This document shows positions 1 to 6,572 of a stretch of DNA of 14,870 nucleotides, piece after piece. A program made the position numbers and the translations under genes. The stretch is taken from NCBI GenBank assembly GCA_049975385.1, contig JBNGDO010000132.1, positions 1 to 14,870 on the forward strand, in the 5' to 3' direction. The notes under the pieces were generated by a model. That model saw only the letters and a program-made list of their open reading frames with translations. It was not told the DNA's origin and did not search any database. This DNA is from DSWT01 sp049975385 (GTDB lineage Bacteria > Chloroflexota > Anaerolineae > B4-G1 > SLSP01). The number at the start of each line of letters is the position of its first letter. The first letter of the stretch is position 1.

Positions 1-3
1 ATT

Positions 4-1284
4 TTACGCAGCACGCACGTGCATCTCCCCATACACCACCCACTTATACGTCGTCAGCGCCTCCAGTCCCATCGGACCGCGCGCGTGGAGCTTCTGCGTG
101 CTGACGGCGACTTCCGCACCCAGGCCGAACTGCCCGCCATCGTTGAAGCGCGTGCTGGCGTTGACGAGGACCGCCGCCGAGTTGATCGCGTTGACGAAGC
201 GCGTGGCGTTGCCCCAATCGTTGGTGAGGATGCCGTCCGAGTGCTCGGTGCTGTGCGCGTGGATGTGGGCGACCGCCTCATCGAGCGTATCCACGATCTT
301 GATGCCGAGGATGAGCGCCAGCCATTCCTGATCGAAGTCCTCCGGCCCGGCAGCAATCACTTGAGCGCCACCTCCATTATCCTCTAAAATTGCCAGCGCG
401 TCCAGCGTCACCCGCAGTTCGACATGGCTGCGCGCCAGCCGCTCCGCGAGCGATGGCAGGAACGCCGCCGCGACGGCGCGATGCACCAACACCGTATCCA
501 GCGCGTTGCAGACGCTCGGACGCTGGATCTTCGCATTCTCGATCACGTCCAGCGCGCGCACCAAATCAGCGCTGGCATCGACGAACAAATGGCAGATGCC
601 GATCCCGCCGGTGATCACGGGGATCGTGCTCTGCTCGCGGCACAGGCGGTGCAGGCCCGCACCACCACGCGGGATGAGCATATCGACGTATGCATCCAGG
701 CGTAGCAGTTGGCTCACCAGCGCGCGATCGGGGTTGGCGATGATCTGCACGGCTTCCAGGGGCAGGCCCACCTTTTTCAGTGCAGCCTGGATTACGGTGA
801 CCAGTGCGAGATTGCTGCGCAGCGTCTCGCTGCCGCCGCGCAGGATGACGGCATTGCCGGTCTTGAGGGAAAGCGTGGCGATGTCGATGGTGACGTTAGG
901 CCGCGCCTCGTAGATAACGCCGAGCACGCCGATGGGGATGCGGCGGCGGCTCAGGCGGATGCCGTTGGGCAGCAGCCGGCCTTCGATTTCCTCACCGACG
1001 GGATCGGGCAGGGCTACCACCTTGCGCGTATCCGCCGCCAATCCGGCCACGCGCGCCTCCGTCAGCAGCAGGCGATCCAGCAGGGCATCCGAAACTCCCT
1101 TCGCCCGCGCGTCCTCGATGTCGAGTGCGTTCTGCGCCAGCACCGTCGCCGCCTGCGCCTCGAGTTCGTCCGCAATCGCCAGCAGCGCAGCATTTTTCTC
1201 CGCCGCCGTCAACAGCGCCAACTCCCGGCTCGCCGCCTTCGCTGCGCGGCCCATAGCGTTCAAGTCTACGTTCATTTCGCTCAT
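4..1284 (-). CDS. proA: Gamma-glutamyl phosphate reductase (glutamate-5-semialdehyde dehydrogenase)
   Basis: Cytosolic NADPH-dependent enzyme of the second proline step. It reduces gamma-glutamyl phosphate to glutamate-5-semialdehyde, which cyclises to pyrroline-5-carboxylate. The 426-residue length is normal for the family. Visible motifs are VIYEARPNVT at residues 123-132, SLKTGNA around Lys141, the catalytic cysteine in QRPSVCNALDT (Cys259), and the C-terminal FGLGAEVAVSTQKLHARGPM block. The ATG at 1284 is preceded by GGAGG four bases upstream, which supports this start over the internal Met4 and Met11. It lies about 100 bp downstream of proB in the same direction, so the two probably share a transcript. 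The spacer is filled with 7-bp repeats. The gene appears intact, with its stop codon three bases from the window edge. Confidence 0.97.
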   Translation of the reverse strand: MSEMNVDLNAMGRAAKAASRELALLTAAEKNAALLAIADELEAQAATVLAQNALDIEDARAKGVSDALLDRLLLTEARVAGLAADTRKVVALPDPVGEEIEGRLLPNGIRLSRRRIPIGVLGVIYEARPNVTIDIATLSLKTGNAVILRGGSETLRSNLALVTVIQAALKKVGLPLEAVQIIANPDRALVSQLLRLDAYVDMLIPRGGAGLHRLCREQSTIPVITGGIGICHLFVDASADLVRALDVIENAKIQRPSVCNALDTVLVHRAVAAAFLPSLAERLARSHVELRVTLDALAILEDNGGGAQVIAAGPEDFDQEWLALILGIKIVDTLDEAVAHIHAHSTEHSDGILTNDWGNATRFVNAINSAAVLVNASTRFNDGGQFGLGAEVAVSTQKLHARGPMGLEALTTYKWVVYGEMHVRAA

Positions 1285-1299
1285 TGATCCTCCATTCCA

Positions 1300-1327
1300 G
1301 CTATCAGCAGTCAGCCATCGGCTATCA
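1300..1327. repeat. Heptamer-periodic repeat, 4 units (GCTATCA type)
   Basis: Four consecutive 7-bp units (GCTATCA, GCAGTCA, GCCATCG, GCTATCA) stand in perfect 7-base register just upstream of the proA ribosome binding site. The units diverge by one to three bases but never lose register. Confidence 0.8.
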
Positions 1328-1334
1328 ACAAGAA

Positions 1335-1383
1335 CCGTCTCCCGTTCCCCCCTTCCCGTCTACTGTCTACCGTCTACTAATCT
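1335..1383. repeat. Heptamer-periodic repeat, about 7 units (CCGTCTA type)
   Basis: About seven consecutive 7-bp units based on CCGTCTA/CTGTCTA run into the proB stop codon (TAG at 1384-1382). The first and last units are the most degenerate. The same unit recurs at the 3' end of trpE, almost 13 kb away. Confidence 0.8.
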
Positions 1384-2518
1384 ACAACACAATCATATCA
1401 TTCCGATGCACCACCGCTGCGCCATACGTGTATCCTAGCCGTTCGGCGATGTTGTCGGAATGACAGCCCTTGATCTGCCTAAGATCCTCGCTCGTATAGC
1501 GGATGATGCCCCGTGCGATTTCGCCGTTGTTCTCACTGAGGATGGAGACCGTGTCGCCCCGGTCGAAACTGCCGTGGACGGCGACGATGCCCGCAGGCAG
1601 CAAACTACTTCCGCGACGGGTTAGCGCGTACGCTGCGCCCTTATCCACGACGAGATGCCCCGTGTGTGTCACGCCTGCCAGAATCCACCGCTTGCGGTTT
1701 TCGGGTGGGGTCTCCAGCGCGGCGACGTGCGTGCCCACCATCTCACCGCCGGCGATGCGCGTGAGCACATCCGGTTCCGTCCCCGCTGCGATGACCGCAT
1801 CCACGCCGGCCCGTCGCGCGACGGCGGAGGCCTGCAACTTTGTCGTCATCCCGCCCACGCCCAATCCGCTGCGACTGCCGCCCGCGAGTGCAAGCAGGTT
1901 CTCGTCGATCACGTCAACTTCGTGGATGAGTTGCGCGTCCGGGTGTTCGCGCGGGTCGGCGGTGAGCAGACCTGGCTGGTCCGTGAGCATGATGAGCAGG
2001 TCGGCGTTTGCCAGAATCGCCACGAGCGCCGAAAGGTTGTCGTTGTCGCCGATTTTGATCTCGTCGGTGGCGACGGCGTCGTTTTCGTTGATGACGGGGA
2101 TGATGCGGTGTTCGAGGAGCGTGTTCATCGTGTCCTGCGCGTTGAGAAAGCGATGGCGGCTCTCTACGTCGCTGTAGGTTAGCAAAATTTGCCCGATGTG
2201 GATGCTGTAAATCTCGAAGAAGCGTTCCCAGGTGAGCATCAGCCGGCTCTGGCCCACCGCGGCGAGCATCTGTTTGTTGGCGACCGTGGCGGGCAGATCG
2301 GGAAAGCCGAGGCGCGCCCGTCCCACGGCCATCGCGCCCGACGTGCAGACGATGACCTCGTGGCCTTGGTGGTGCAACTCGGCGCACTGTCGCACCAGCT
2401 CGACCATGTGCGGCAGGCTCAGATTGCGTGTCCCGCCGGTCAGGACGCTGGTGCCAACTTTGACGACAATACGGTGGTTGCTGCGCAACCCTGGATGGGG
2501 GTGGCTGTTGGGTCTCAT
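1382..2518 (-). CDS. proB: Glutamate 5-kinase
   Basis: Phosphorylates glutamate with ATP to gamma-glutamyl phosphate, the committed and normally proline-inhibited step of proline synthesis. At 378 residues it has the two-domain form: an amino-acid-kinase fold (about 15-260) and a C-terminal PUA domain (about 277-370). Visible motifs are VVKVGTSVL with Lys20, CTSGAMAVG (58-66), INENDAV (143-149), IGDNDNLSA (156-164) and GVGGMTTKLQA (220-230). The gene follows the citrate synthase stop by 12 bp, which suggests co-transcription. The start at 2518 lacks a clear Shine-Dalgarno sequence, so it may be reached by coupling from citrate synthase, or the real start may be slightly internal, before the kinase core at residue 16. 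The 3' end abuts a heptamer repeat. Confidence 0.96.
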   Translation of the reverse strand: MRPNSHPHPGLRSNHRIVVKVGTSVLTGGTRNLSLPHMVELVRQCAELHHQGHEVIVCTSGAMAVGRARLGFPDLPATVANKQMLAAVGQSRLMLTWERFFEIYSIHIGQILLTYSDVESRHRFLNAQDTMNTLLEHRIIPVINENDAVATDEIKIGDNDNLSALVAILANADLLIMLTDQPGLLTADPREHPDAQLIHEVDVIDENLLALAGGSRSGLGVGGMTTKLQASAVARRAGVDAVIAAGTEPDVLTRIAGGEMVGTHVAALETPPENRKRWILAGVTHTGHLVVDKGAAYALTRRGSSLLPAGIVAVHGSFDRGDTVSILSENNGEIARGIIRYTSEDLRQIKGCHSDNIAERLGYTYGAAVVHRNDMIVL

Positions 2519-2530
2519 AGAACTAATTAT

Positions 2531-3763
2531 CTAAAAGTCGGCGATAATGGCACCTTCGCGTTCTTCGAGCGCGATGTAAGGCCGCGCCACGGGGCCGACG
2601 TACAATGAATTGGGCCGGATCAGGCGGTTATTGGCGTACTGTTCCATCACGTGCGCCGTCCACCCGGCGATGCGGCACATGGCGAAGAATGGCGTGAGCA
2701 GGTCCACCGGGATGCCGAGCATGTGCAGCATCGGCGCGAGGTAGAAATCCACGTTAGCGAACAGCCGCTTTCTCTCCCAGACCGTCTGGGCTACGGCGGA
2801 GGCCAACTCGTACAGGTGAAAATCGCCCGATTGCGCGCACAGTTGGTAGAGCATATCCTTGATAAACGGCACGCGCGAGTCGCCGGCCTTGCGGTAGATG
2901 CGATGCCCGAAGCCGAGGATGCGTTGTTTGGCCGCCAGCGCCGCGTCGACGTAGGCTTCGACCCTGTCCAGCGTGCCGATCTCGAACAGCATTTCCAGCG
3001 CGCCCTGGTTGGCCCCGCCGTGCAACGGCCCTTTCAGCGTGCCCATCGCCGACGTGATGGCTGCTCCCATGTCTGACAGCGTCGAGGCCGTTACGCGCGC
3101 GGCAAACGTCGAAGCATTGAAACCGTGTTCCACCATCACCAGCATCGTTAAATCCATCGCCCGCGCTTCGGTCGGGGTGGGGCGCTTGCCGTGCATCATG
3201 TAGAGGAAGTTGGCGGCATGGTCGAGTTTGGGATCAGGGTGCACCCACATCTTGCCCTGGGACTCGCGGCAGTAATAGGCGACGAGTGTGGGGAACTTGG
3301 CCGTCAGGTAGATCGCTTTGGCCAGGCGCGACTCTGGGCTGGTGTTGTCCTCGCCGGGATTGTCGGAGGCCAGCGCGGAGACCGCGGTGCGCAGGGCATC
3401 CATCGGTTTCATGTAATGGGAGAGGAATCGCAGGATTTCGTAGATGCCGGCGTCGACCTCGCGTTCGGCAGCCAGGGCCGCCTTGAACGCCCACAACTGA
3501 TTGCGCGTCGGCAGCTCGTTTGTCCACAGCAGATAGACGACCTCTTCGTAATTCGAATGTCTCGCCAGATCACGAATGTCGATGCCGCGGAATTGCAGCG
3601 CGCCGATGTCACCGTCGATGTCACAGATAGCCGTGCGCCCCGCCAGGACCCCCTCAAGTCCTTCGTAGACGCGCTGTTCTGGTGGACAATCGCTGAGTAA
3701 CGTCGGTAGCTGGTTATCCGTGACCAGCATACTTTCCAACTTGAACCCCGTCTTCATCTCCAT
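2531..3763 (-). CDS. Citrate synthase (type II family; 2-methylcitrate synthase not excluded)
   Basis: Condenses acetyl-CoA with oxaloacetate to citrate at entry to the TCA cycle, the route to 2-oxoglutarate and glutamate. The 410-residue protein carries the N-terminal GLEGVLAGRTAICDIDG block (35-51). It shows the expected active-site signatures: EHGFNAS with His213, GPLHGGANQ with His248, GFGHRIYR with His287, and ANVDFY with Asp339. AGWTAHVMEQ (366-375) is also present. AGGAGG at 3775-3770 is well placed for the ATG at 3763; a second ATG two codons in is possible. It is the first gene after a terminator-bearing leader and is followed 12 bp later by proB. Sequence alone does not separate citrate from 2-methylcitrate synthase, but no prp genes are nearby and the proBA context favours citrate synthase. 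Confidence 0.93.
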   Translation of the reverse strand: MEMKTGFKLESMLVTDNQLPTLLSDCPPEQRVYEGLEGVLAGRTAICDIDGDIGALQFRGIDIRDLARHSNYEEVVYLLWTNELPTRNQLWAFKAALAAEREVDAGIYEILRFLSHYMKPMDALRTAVSALASDNPGEDNTSPESRLAKAIYLTAKFPTLVAYYCRESQGKMWVHPDPKLDHAANFLYMMHGKRPTPTEARAMDLTMLVMVEHGFNASTFAARVTASTLSDMGAAITSAMGTLKGPLHGGANQGALEMLFEIGTLDRVEAYVDAALAAKQRILGFGHRIYRKAGDSRVPFIKDMLYQLCAQSGDFHLYELASAVAQTVWERKRLFANVDFYLAPMLHMLGIPVDLLTPFFAMCRIAGWTAHVMEQYANNRLIRPNSLYVGPVARPYIALEEREGAIIADF

Positions 3764-3813
3764 CGCTTTCCTCCTTTATTGACCTGAATCATGGCTGTTG
3801 TTTGTGTTGCAGA

Positions 3814-3851
3814 CAAAAAAATCAGCCTACCGAGAACCGGTAGGCTGATTT
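3814..3851 (-). terminator. Rho-independent terminator (attenuator candidate) upstream of citrate synthase
   Basis: A 14-bp perfect stem (arms 3851-3838 and 3832-3819) closes a 5-base loop. On the minus strand it is followed by a run of seven T (3820-3814), overlapping the stem base. It ends about 50 bp before the citrate synthase ATG. It could end trp transcripts, attenuate a citrate synthase transcript started after trpA, or do both. The 5' arm has an alternative upstream partner, as described in the antiterminator entry. Confidence 0.9.
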
Positions 3852-3885
3852 CTTCTTTGGTTAAATCCCAGGTAGCCTTAACCGG
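3837..3885 (-). promoter_or_regulatory. Candidate antiterminator helix overlapping the terminator
   Basis: The leader at 3885-3863 carries CCGGT, AGGCT and GATTT in the same order as the terminator 3' arm, separated by 2-base and 6-base insertions. These blocks can pair with ACCGG (3841-3837), AGCCT (3846-3842) and AAATC (3851-3847) of the terminator 5' arm. That gives about 15 bp that exclude the terminator stem. The matching order of three blocks makes a chance match unlikely. The pairing is inferred by eye, without energy calculation. Confidence 0.6.
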
Positions 3886-3927
3886 CCCTCCACAAGGTGT
3901 AAGGCTTAGGCTGCTGGCGAACCGGGA
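3866..3927 (-). promoter_or_regulatory. Candidate anti-antiterminator: nested helices P1/P2 in the leader
   Basis: P2 pairs AGCCTTA (3906-3900) with TAAGGCT (3880-3874), seven perfect base pairs. P1 around it pairs TCCCGG (3927-3922) with CCTGGGA (3872-3866), with one bulged base. Both use bases needed by the antiterminator, so forming P1/P2 would leave the terminator free. The P2 5' arm lies inside the candidate leader peptide ORF. The same fold could be a small ligand-binding domain; I do not recognise it as a described riboswitch class. Confidence 0.5.
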
Positions 3928-3949
3928 TAATGATGTGATGTATTATCAT
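3878..3949 (-). CDS. Candidate 23-residue leader peptide (Ile-rich, then Pro/Gln/Arg-rich)
   Basis: A short ORF starts at ATG 3949 and stops at TAA 3880-3878. AAGAAG (3962-3957), one mismatch from AAGGAG, lies 7 bases upstream of the ATG. The peptide begins MIIHHIII, continues PVRQQPKP, and ends with YTLWRAG. The stop codon falls inside the antiterminator segment, and the Gln/Pro codons lie at and just before the P2 5' arm. This is the geometry of a classical leader-peptide attenuator: a ribosome stalled at Gln/Pro would favour readthrough, and one reaching the stop would favour termination. Against it, the ORF is short, the ribosome site is weak, and no homologues can be checked here. An ORF of this size could arise by chance. 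Confidence 0.4.
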   Translation of the reverse strand: MIIHHIIIPVRQQPKPYTLWRAG

Positions 3950-3991
3950 ACCGTTACTTCTTTTCGTGAGACGCTGTCATAGACTGATTCT

Positions 3992-4019
3992 ATATTAGCC
4001 GAAATGCGTAACTTGTCAA
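3992..4019 (-). promoter_or_regulatory. Candidate sigma-70 type promoter for the leader and citrate synthase
   Basis: A perfect TTGACA (4019-4014) overlaps the trpA stop codon. Sixteen bases later lies TAATAT (3997-3992), matching four of six -10 positions. TATAGA (3994-3989) with a 19-base spacer is an alternative. With the first choice, transcription would start near 3985, upstream of the leader ORF, the helices and the terminator. Confidence 0.5.
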
Positions 4020-4603
4020 ATCACAGCGCGCAGCGTTGCCACGAACGCCCGCGCTACCTCTGCCGGATATTGCGCCCGGCGTTCCGCCGCACCCACTGCT
4101 TTGATGAGCGCACTGCCGACGATGACACCATCCGCGATTTCCGCTACTTGCGCTGCTTGCTCGGGTGTGGCGATGCCGAATCCCACGGCGAGTGGCTTCT
4201 CCGTCACCGCGCGCACGCGGCTGACGAAGTCTGCTAGGCCGGATGGTAGGCTGTCGCGCGCTCCTGTCACGCCGACGAGCGACACGAGGTAGACGAATCC
4301 ACCGGATAGCGCCGTCACCGTCTGTATGCGTGTTGCATCTGACGTTGGCGCCAGCAGGAAGATGACGTCTAACCCGCGCGACGTCGCCGCAGTGTGCAGT
4401 GCGTCAGCTTCTTCCGGTGGCAGATCGGGCACGATGAGGCCGTCGATGCCGGAAGCCACGGCCTGATCCACGAAGCGCTCGAGGCCGAACTGCATAATGG
4501 GGTTGTAGTAGCTCATCAGCACGAAAGGGAGCGTCACGCCGCGCGCGCGGAGCGCCATCGCCTGCTCCAGGCACAGCGCCAACGACATGCCATTCGCCAG
4601 CGC
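4016..4603 (-). CDS. trpA: Tryptophan synthase alpha subunit, 5' end lost in assembly gap
   Basis: Alpha subunit of the tryptophan synthase complex; it cleaves indole-3-glycerol phosphate to indole and glyceraldehyde-3-phosphate and passes indole to TrpB. The 195 visible residues begin at ALANGMSL, which aligns with about residue 71 of the E. coli protein. The first 70 or so residues, including the catalytic Glu and Asp near E. coli positions 49 and 60, are missing in the N run. Visible family motifs are MSYYNPIMQFGLERF, DGLIVPDLPPEEA, FLLAPTS, VYLVSLVGVTGAR and VGFGIATPEQ followed by GVIVGSALIK. The TGA stop overlaps the -35 box of the next promoter. Truncation is an assembly artefact, not a biological break. 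It is the last gene of the trp cluster. Confidence 0.95.
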   Translation of the reverse strand, partial: ALANGMSLALCLEQAMALRARGVTLPFVLMSYYNPIMQFGLERFVDQAVASGIDGLIVPDLPPEEADALHTAATSRGLDVIFLLAPTSDATRIQTVTALSGGFVYLVSLVGVTGARDSLPSGLADFVSRVRAVTEKPLAVGFGIATPEQAAQVAEIADGVIVGSALIKAVGAAERRAQYPAEVARAFVATLRAVI

Positions 4604-4703
4604 NNNNNNNNNNNNNNNNNNNNNNNNNNNNNNNNNNNNNNNNNNNNNNNNNNNNNNNNNNNNNNNNNNNNNNNNNNNNNNNNNNNNNNNNNNNNNNNNN
4701 NNN
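4604..4703. other. Assembly gap, 100 N
   Basis: Exactly 100 unknown bases, the usual placeholder for a gap of unknown size. From E. coli homologue lengths, about 45 residues of TrpB and about 70 of TrpA are missing, so the true gap should be roughly 350 bp if the two genes are adjacent. Confidence 0.95.
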
Positions 4704-5803
4704 GCGACGGCGTGCGCGCTTTCCAGCGCGGGGATGATGCCTTCCAGTCTGCTCAACGTTTGCAGGGCGTCCAGCGCTTCACTGTCGGTGGCGTAGACGT
4801 ACTCTGCGCGGCCCAGGTCGCGCATCCAGGCGTGCTCCGGCCCGACGGCGGCATAGTCCAGCCCCGCCGAAACGCTGTGCGTGAGCGCGATCTGCCCGTC
4901 GGCGTCTTGCAGCACGTAGGTCTGCGCGCCGTGGAGCACGCCGAGCCGCCCCAGCGCGGGATCGGCGAAGCGCGCCGCGTGCCGCCCGCCGGCAATCCCC
5001 TCACCGCCGGCCTCCACGCCGATGAGGGCGACACCTTCATCGCGCAGAAACGGGTGGAACAGCCCGATGGCATTCGATCCGCCGCCCACGCAAGCCACGA
5101 GCGCGTCGGGCAGGCGACCTTCGGCGGCGAGGATTTGTTCGCGCGCTTCCGTCCCGATGACGGATTGGAAGTCACGCACGATGCGCGGATACGGGTGCGG
5201 TCCCAACGCCGAGCCGAGCAGGTAGTGCGTGTCGCGCACGTTCGTCACCCAGTCGCGGATGGCCTCGTTGATGGCGTCCTTGAGCGTGCAACTGCCCGCG
5301 TCTACTGCACGCACCTCCGCGCCGAGCAGGTTCATCCGCAGGACGTTGAGCTTCTGCCGTTCGATGTCCACCGTCCCCATGTAGACGACGCACTCCAATC
5401 CCAGGAGCGCGCAGACGGTCGCCGTAGCGACGCCGTGCTGCCCGGCCCCGGTCTCCGCAACGATGCGGCGCTTGCCCATACGTTTAGCGAGCAGCGCCTG
5501 GCCGAGCGCGTTGTTGATCTTGTGTGCGCCGGTGTGCGCCAAATCCTCGCGCTTGAGATAGACCCGCGCTCCGCCGAGCGCCTCCGTCAGCCGCCCGGCG
5601 TGCGTGAGCGGGGTGGGCCGCCCGGCATACTCGCGCAGCAGCCGGTCGAACTCGCGGGTGAAGTCCGCGTCGGCGATGGCGGCGGTGTAGGCCGCTTCCA
5701 ATTCGCGCACGGCAGGCGTGAGCACCTCAGGGATGAACGCGCCGCCGTAGTTGCCGTAGTAAGGGCCGTTGGAAATAACAAGATTGGATTTTGTTTTATT
5801 CAT
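4704..5803 (-). CDS. trpB: Tryptophan synthase beta subunit, 3' end lost in assembly gap
   Basis: PLP-dependent beta subunit that joins indole and serine into tryptophan. The 366 complete visible residues run from MNKTKSN to LESAHAV at the gap. The visible part carries YGNYGGAFIPE (16-26), EDLAHTGAHKINN with PLP lysine Lys95, AETGAGQHG with catalytic Glu117, SVIGTEAREQ (214-223), the phosphate-binding CVGGGSNA (238-245) and LEGIIPALESAHA. The missing C-terminus should hold the NLSGRGDKD motif, about 45 residues. This is the short TrpB1 type that partners TrpA, consistent with adjacent trpA. The ATG at 5803 follows the trpF stop by 3 bp; AAGGT overlapping that stop serves as ribosome site, so translation is probably coupled to trpF. 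Any reading frame running from trpB through the N run into trpA is an artefact. Confidence 0.97.
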
Positions 5804-5806
5804 TGT

Positions 5807-6499
5807 TTACCTTTTTATTGCGTCAATGAACGCTCTGATTTTTGTGTGATCTTTCTTTCTTTTCGTCGCTTCTACCCCGCTCGACACATCCACGCCCCAC
5901 GGGCGCACCTGCGCGATAGCGTCTGCCACATTCTCCGGCGTGAGACCGCCCGCCAGCAGCAGACGGCATCGCTCCGCCAGCCAGCGCGCGATCTCCACAT
6001 CTGCAACAAGTCCAGTACCGCCCTTTTCCTGCGGGTGGTAGGCGTCTACAAGCAATTGGGGGACGCTCTCAACGGATTTAGCGGATTGAACGGATGAAAT
6101 CTCCGTTTGAATCCGTTCGATCCGTTGAGGGAAATACTGCGCTAAAGCCTCTTGCGCTTCAGCGAGGGTTTGGGGACGCAGCGCCTTGAACGCATAGGAT
6201 GCCAGGGCGGAGACGGCGGCGGGCGTTTCCGCGCCGTGCAGTTGTGCGAGGTCCAGCCCGGCGGTGGCGATGATGGCGCGCACGGCTTCTGCTGGCTCAT
6301 CGACGAAGATGCCCACGTAGCGCGGACTCACGTCCCCGAACTCTGCGCGGATCGCTTGCATAATTTCCCCGGCTTGTTCCGGCGTGACGTAACGCGGACT
6401 CGGCGGATAGAAGTTGAAGCCCAAGAAATCCGCTCCTGCCTCCACTGCGCAGCGCGCGTCCTCAATGTTCGTAATCCCGCAAATTTTGACGTAAATCAT
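5807..6499 (-). CDS. trpF: Phosphoribosylanthranilate isomerase with in-frame palindromic insert
   Basis: TIM-barrel enzyme converting phosphoribosylanthranilate to CdRP, the substrate of TrpC. The start at 6499 is chosen because the family begins at the VKICGIT strand; the frame is open 54 bp further upstream, but that part has no family similarity. Visible motifs are KICGIT with catalytic Cys7, GFNFYPPSPRYV with Arg36, YVGIFVDEP, LAQLHGAE, LLVDAYHPQEKGGTG with catalytic Asp152, LLAGGLTPENV and GVDVSSGVE. At 230 residues it is longer than compact TrpFs such as that of Thermotoga maritima (about 205 residues, Cys7 and Asp126). The catalytic aspartate is shifted by 26 residues, while Cys7 and Arg36 keep their numbering. 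Most of the excess is encoded by a 58-bp palindromic repeat. The protein otherwise looks functional. Confidence 0.95.
   Translation of the reverse strand: MIYVKICGITNIEDARCAVEAGADFLGFNFYPPSPRYVTPEQAGEIMQAIRAEFGDVSPRYVGIFVDEPAEAVRAIIATAGLDLAQLHGAETPAAVSALASYAFKALRPQTLAEAQEALAQYFPQRIERIQTEISSVQSAKSVESVPQLLVDAYHPQEKGGTGLVADVEIARWLAERCRLLLAGGLTPENVADAIAQVRPWGVDVSSGVEATKRKKDHTKIRAFIDAIKR
6070..6127. repeat. 58-bp imperfect palindrome of ~9-bp units inside trpF
   Basis: Two arms of about 25 bp are near-perfect reverse complements (CAACGGAT at one end, ATCCGTTG at the other) around a short centre. Each arm is made of roughly 9-bp units of the TCCGCTAAA/ACGGATTGA type. It is read in frame as TrpF residues 125 to about 144, including the repetitive SVQSAKSVE. 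Related units lie in the trpC-trpF spacer. Confidence 0.8.
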
Positions 6500-6529
6500 A
6501 ATTATCTCTAGTCGCAAGTCTTGCTTGAA

Positions 6530-6547
6530 GCGGATTATCAAATCCGC
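6530..6547. repeat. Small palindrome upstream of trpF
   Basis: GCGGATT and AATCCGC form a perfect 7-bp inverted repeat around a 4-base loop, in the same ATCCGC repeat style as the trpF insert. No terminator-like T-run follows. Confidence 0.6.
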
Positions 6548-6572
6548 GTCCACAAAGGTTTTAATATCCAGC

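Noticed and set aside
709..1287. Plus-strand ORF antisense to proA
   Set aside because: Shadow frame of a high-GC gene; it has no domain, and proA is clearly real.
3860..3930. tRNA-like or known riboswitch
   Set aside because: A GGTTCGCC stretch recalls a T-arm but no acceptor or anticodon arm is present. No match to the TPP, SAM, cobalamin, T-box, ZTP or glycine consensus that I can recall.
3878..3949. Tryptophan-responsive control through the single TGG codon of the leader ORF
   Set aside because: A ribosome stalled at that codon (3893-3891) would already cover the antiterminator segment, and there is only one Trp codon. The genes downstream are not trp genes.
3954..3980. 8-codon ORF (MTASHEKK) just after the predicted transcription start
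   Set aside because: No ribosome site, very short, and its stop overlaps the ribosome site of the better leader ORF.
3980..3989. Near copy of the terminator 5' arm (AATCAGTCTA) that could pair with the terminator 3' arm
   Set aside because: With the preferred -10 box, transcription starts near 3985, so about half of it is not in the transcript. It may matter only for readthrough from trpA.
4016..5803. A 595-codon TrpB-TrpA fusion reading through the N run
   Set aside because: The frame is open only because N codons are not stops. TrpB lacks its C-terminus and TrpA its N-terminus, so these are two genes cut by a gap.
4394..6097. A 567-codon open frame on the plus strand
   Set aside because: It lies antisense to trpA/trpB/trpF, runs through the N run and has Arg/Asp/Val-rich shadow composition. 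No domain is recognisable.
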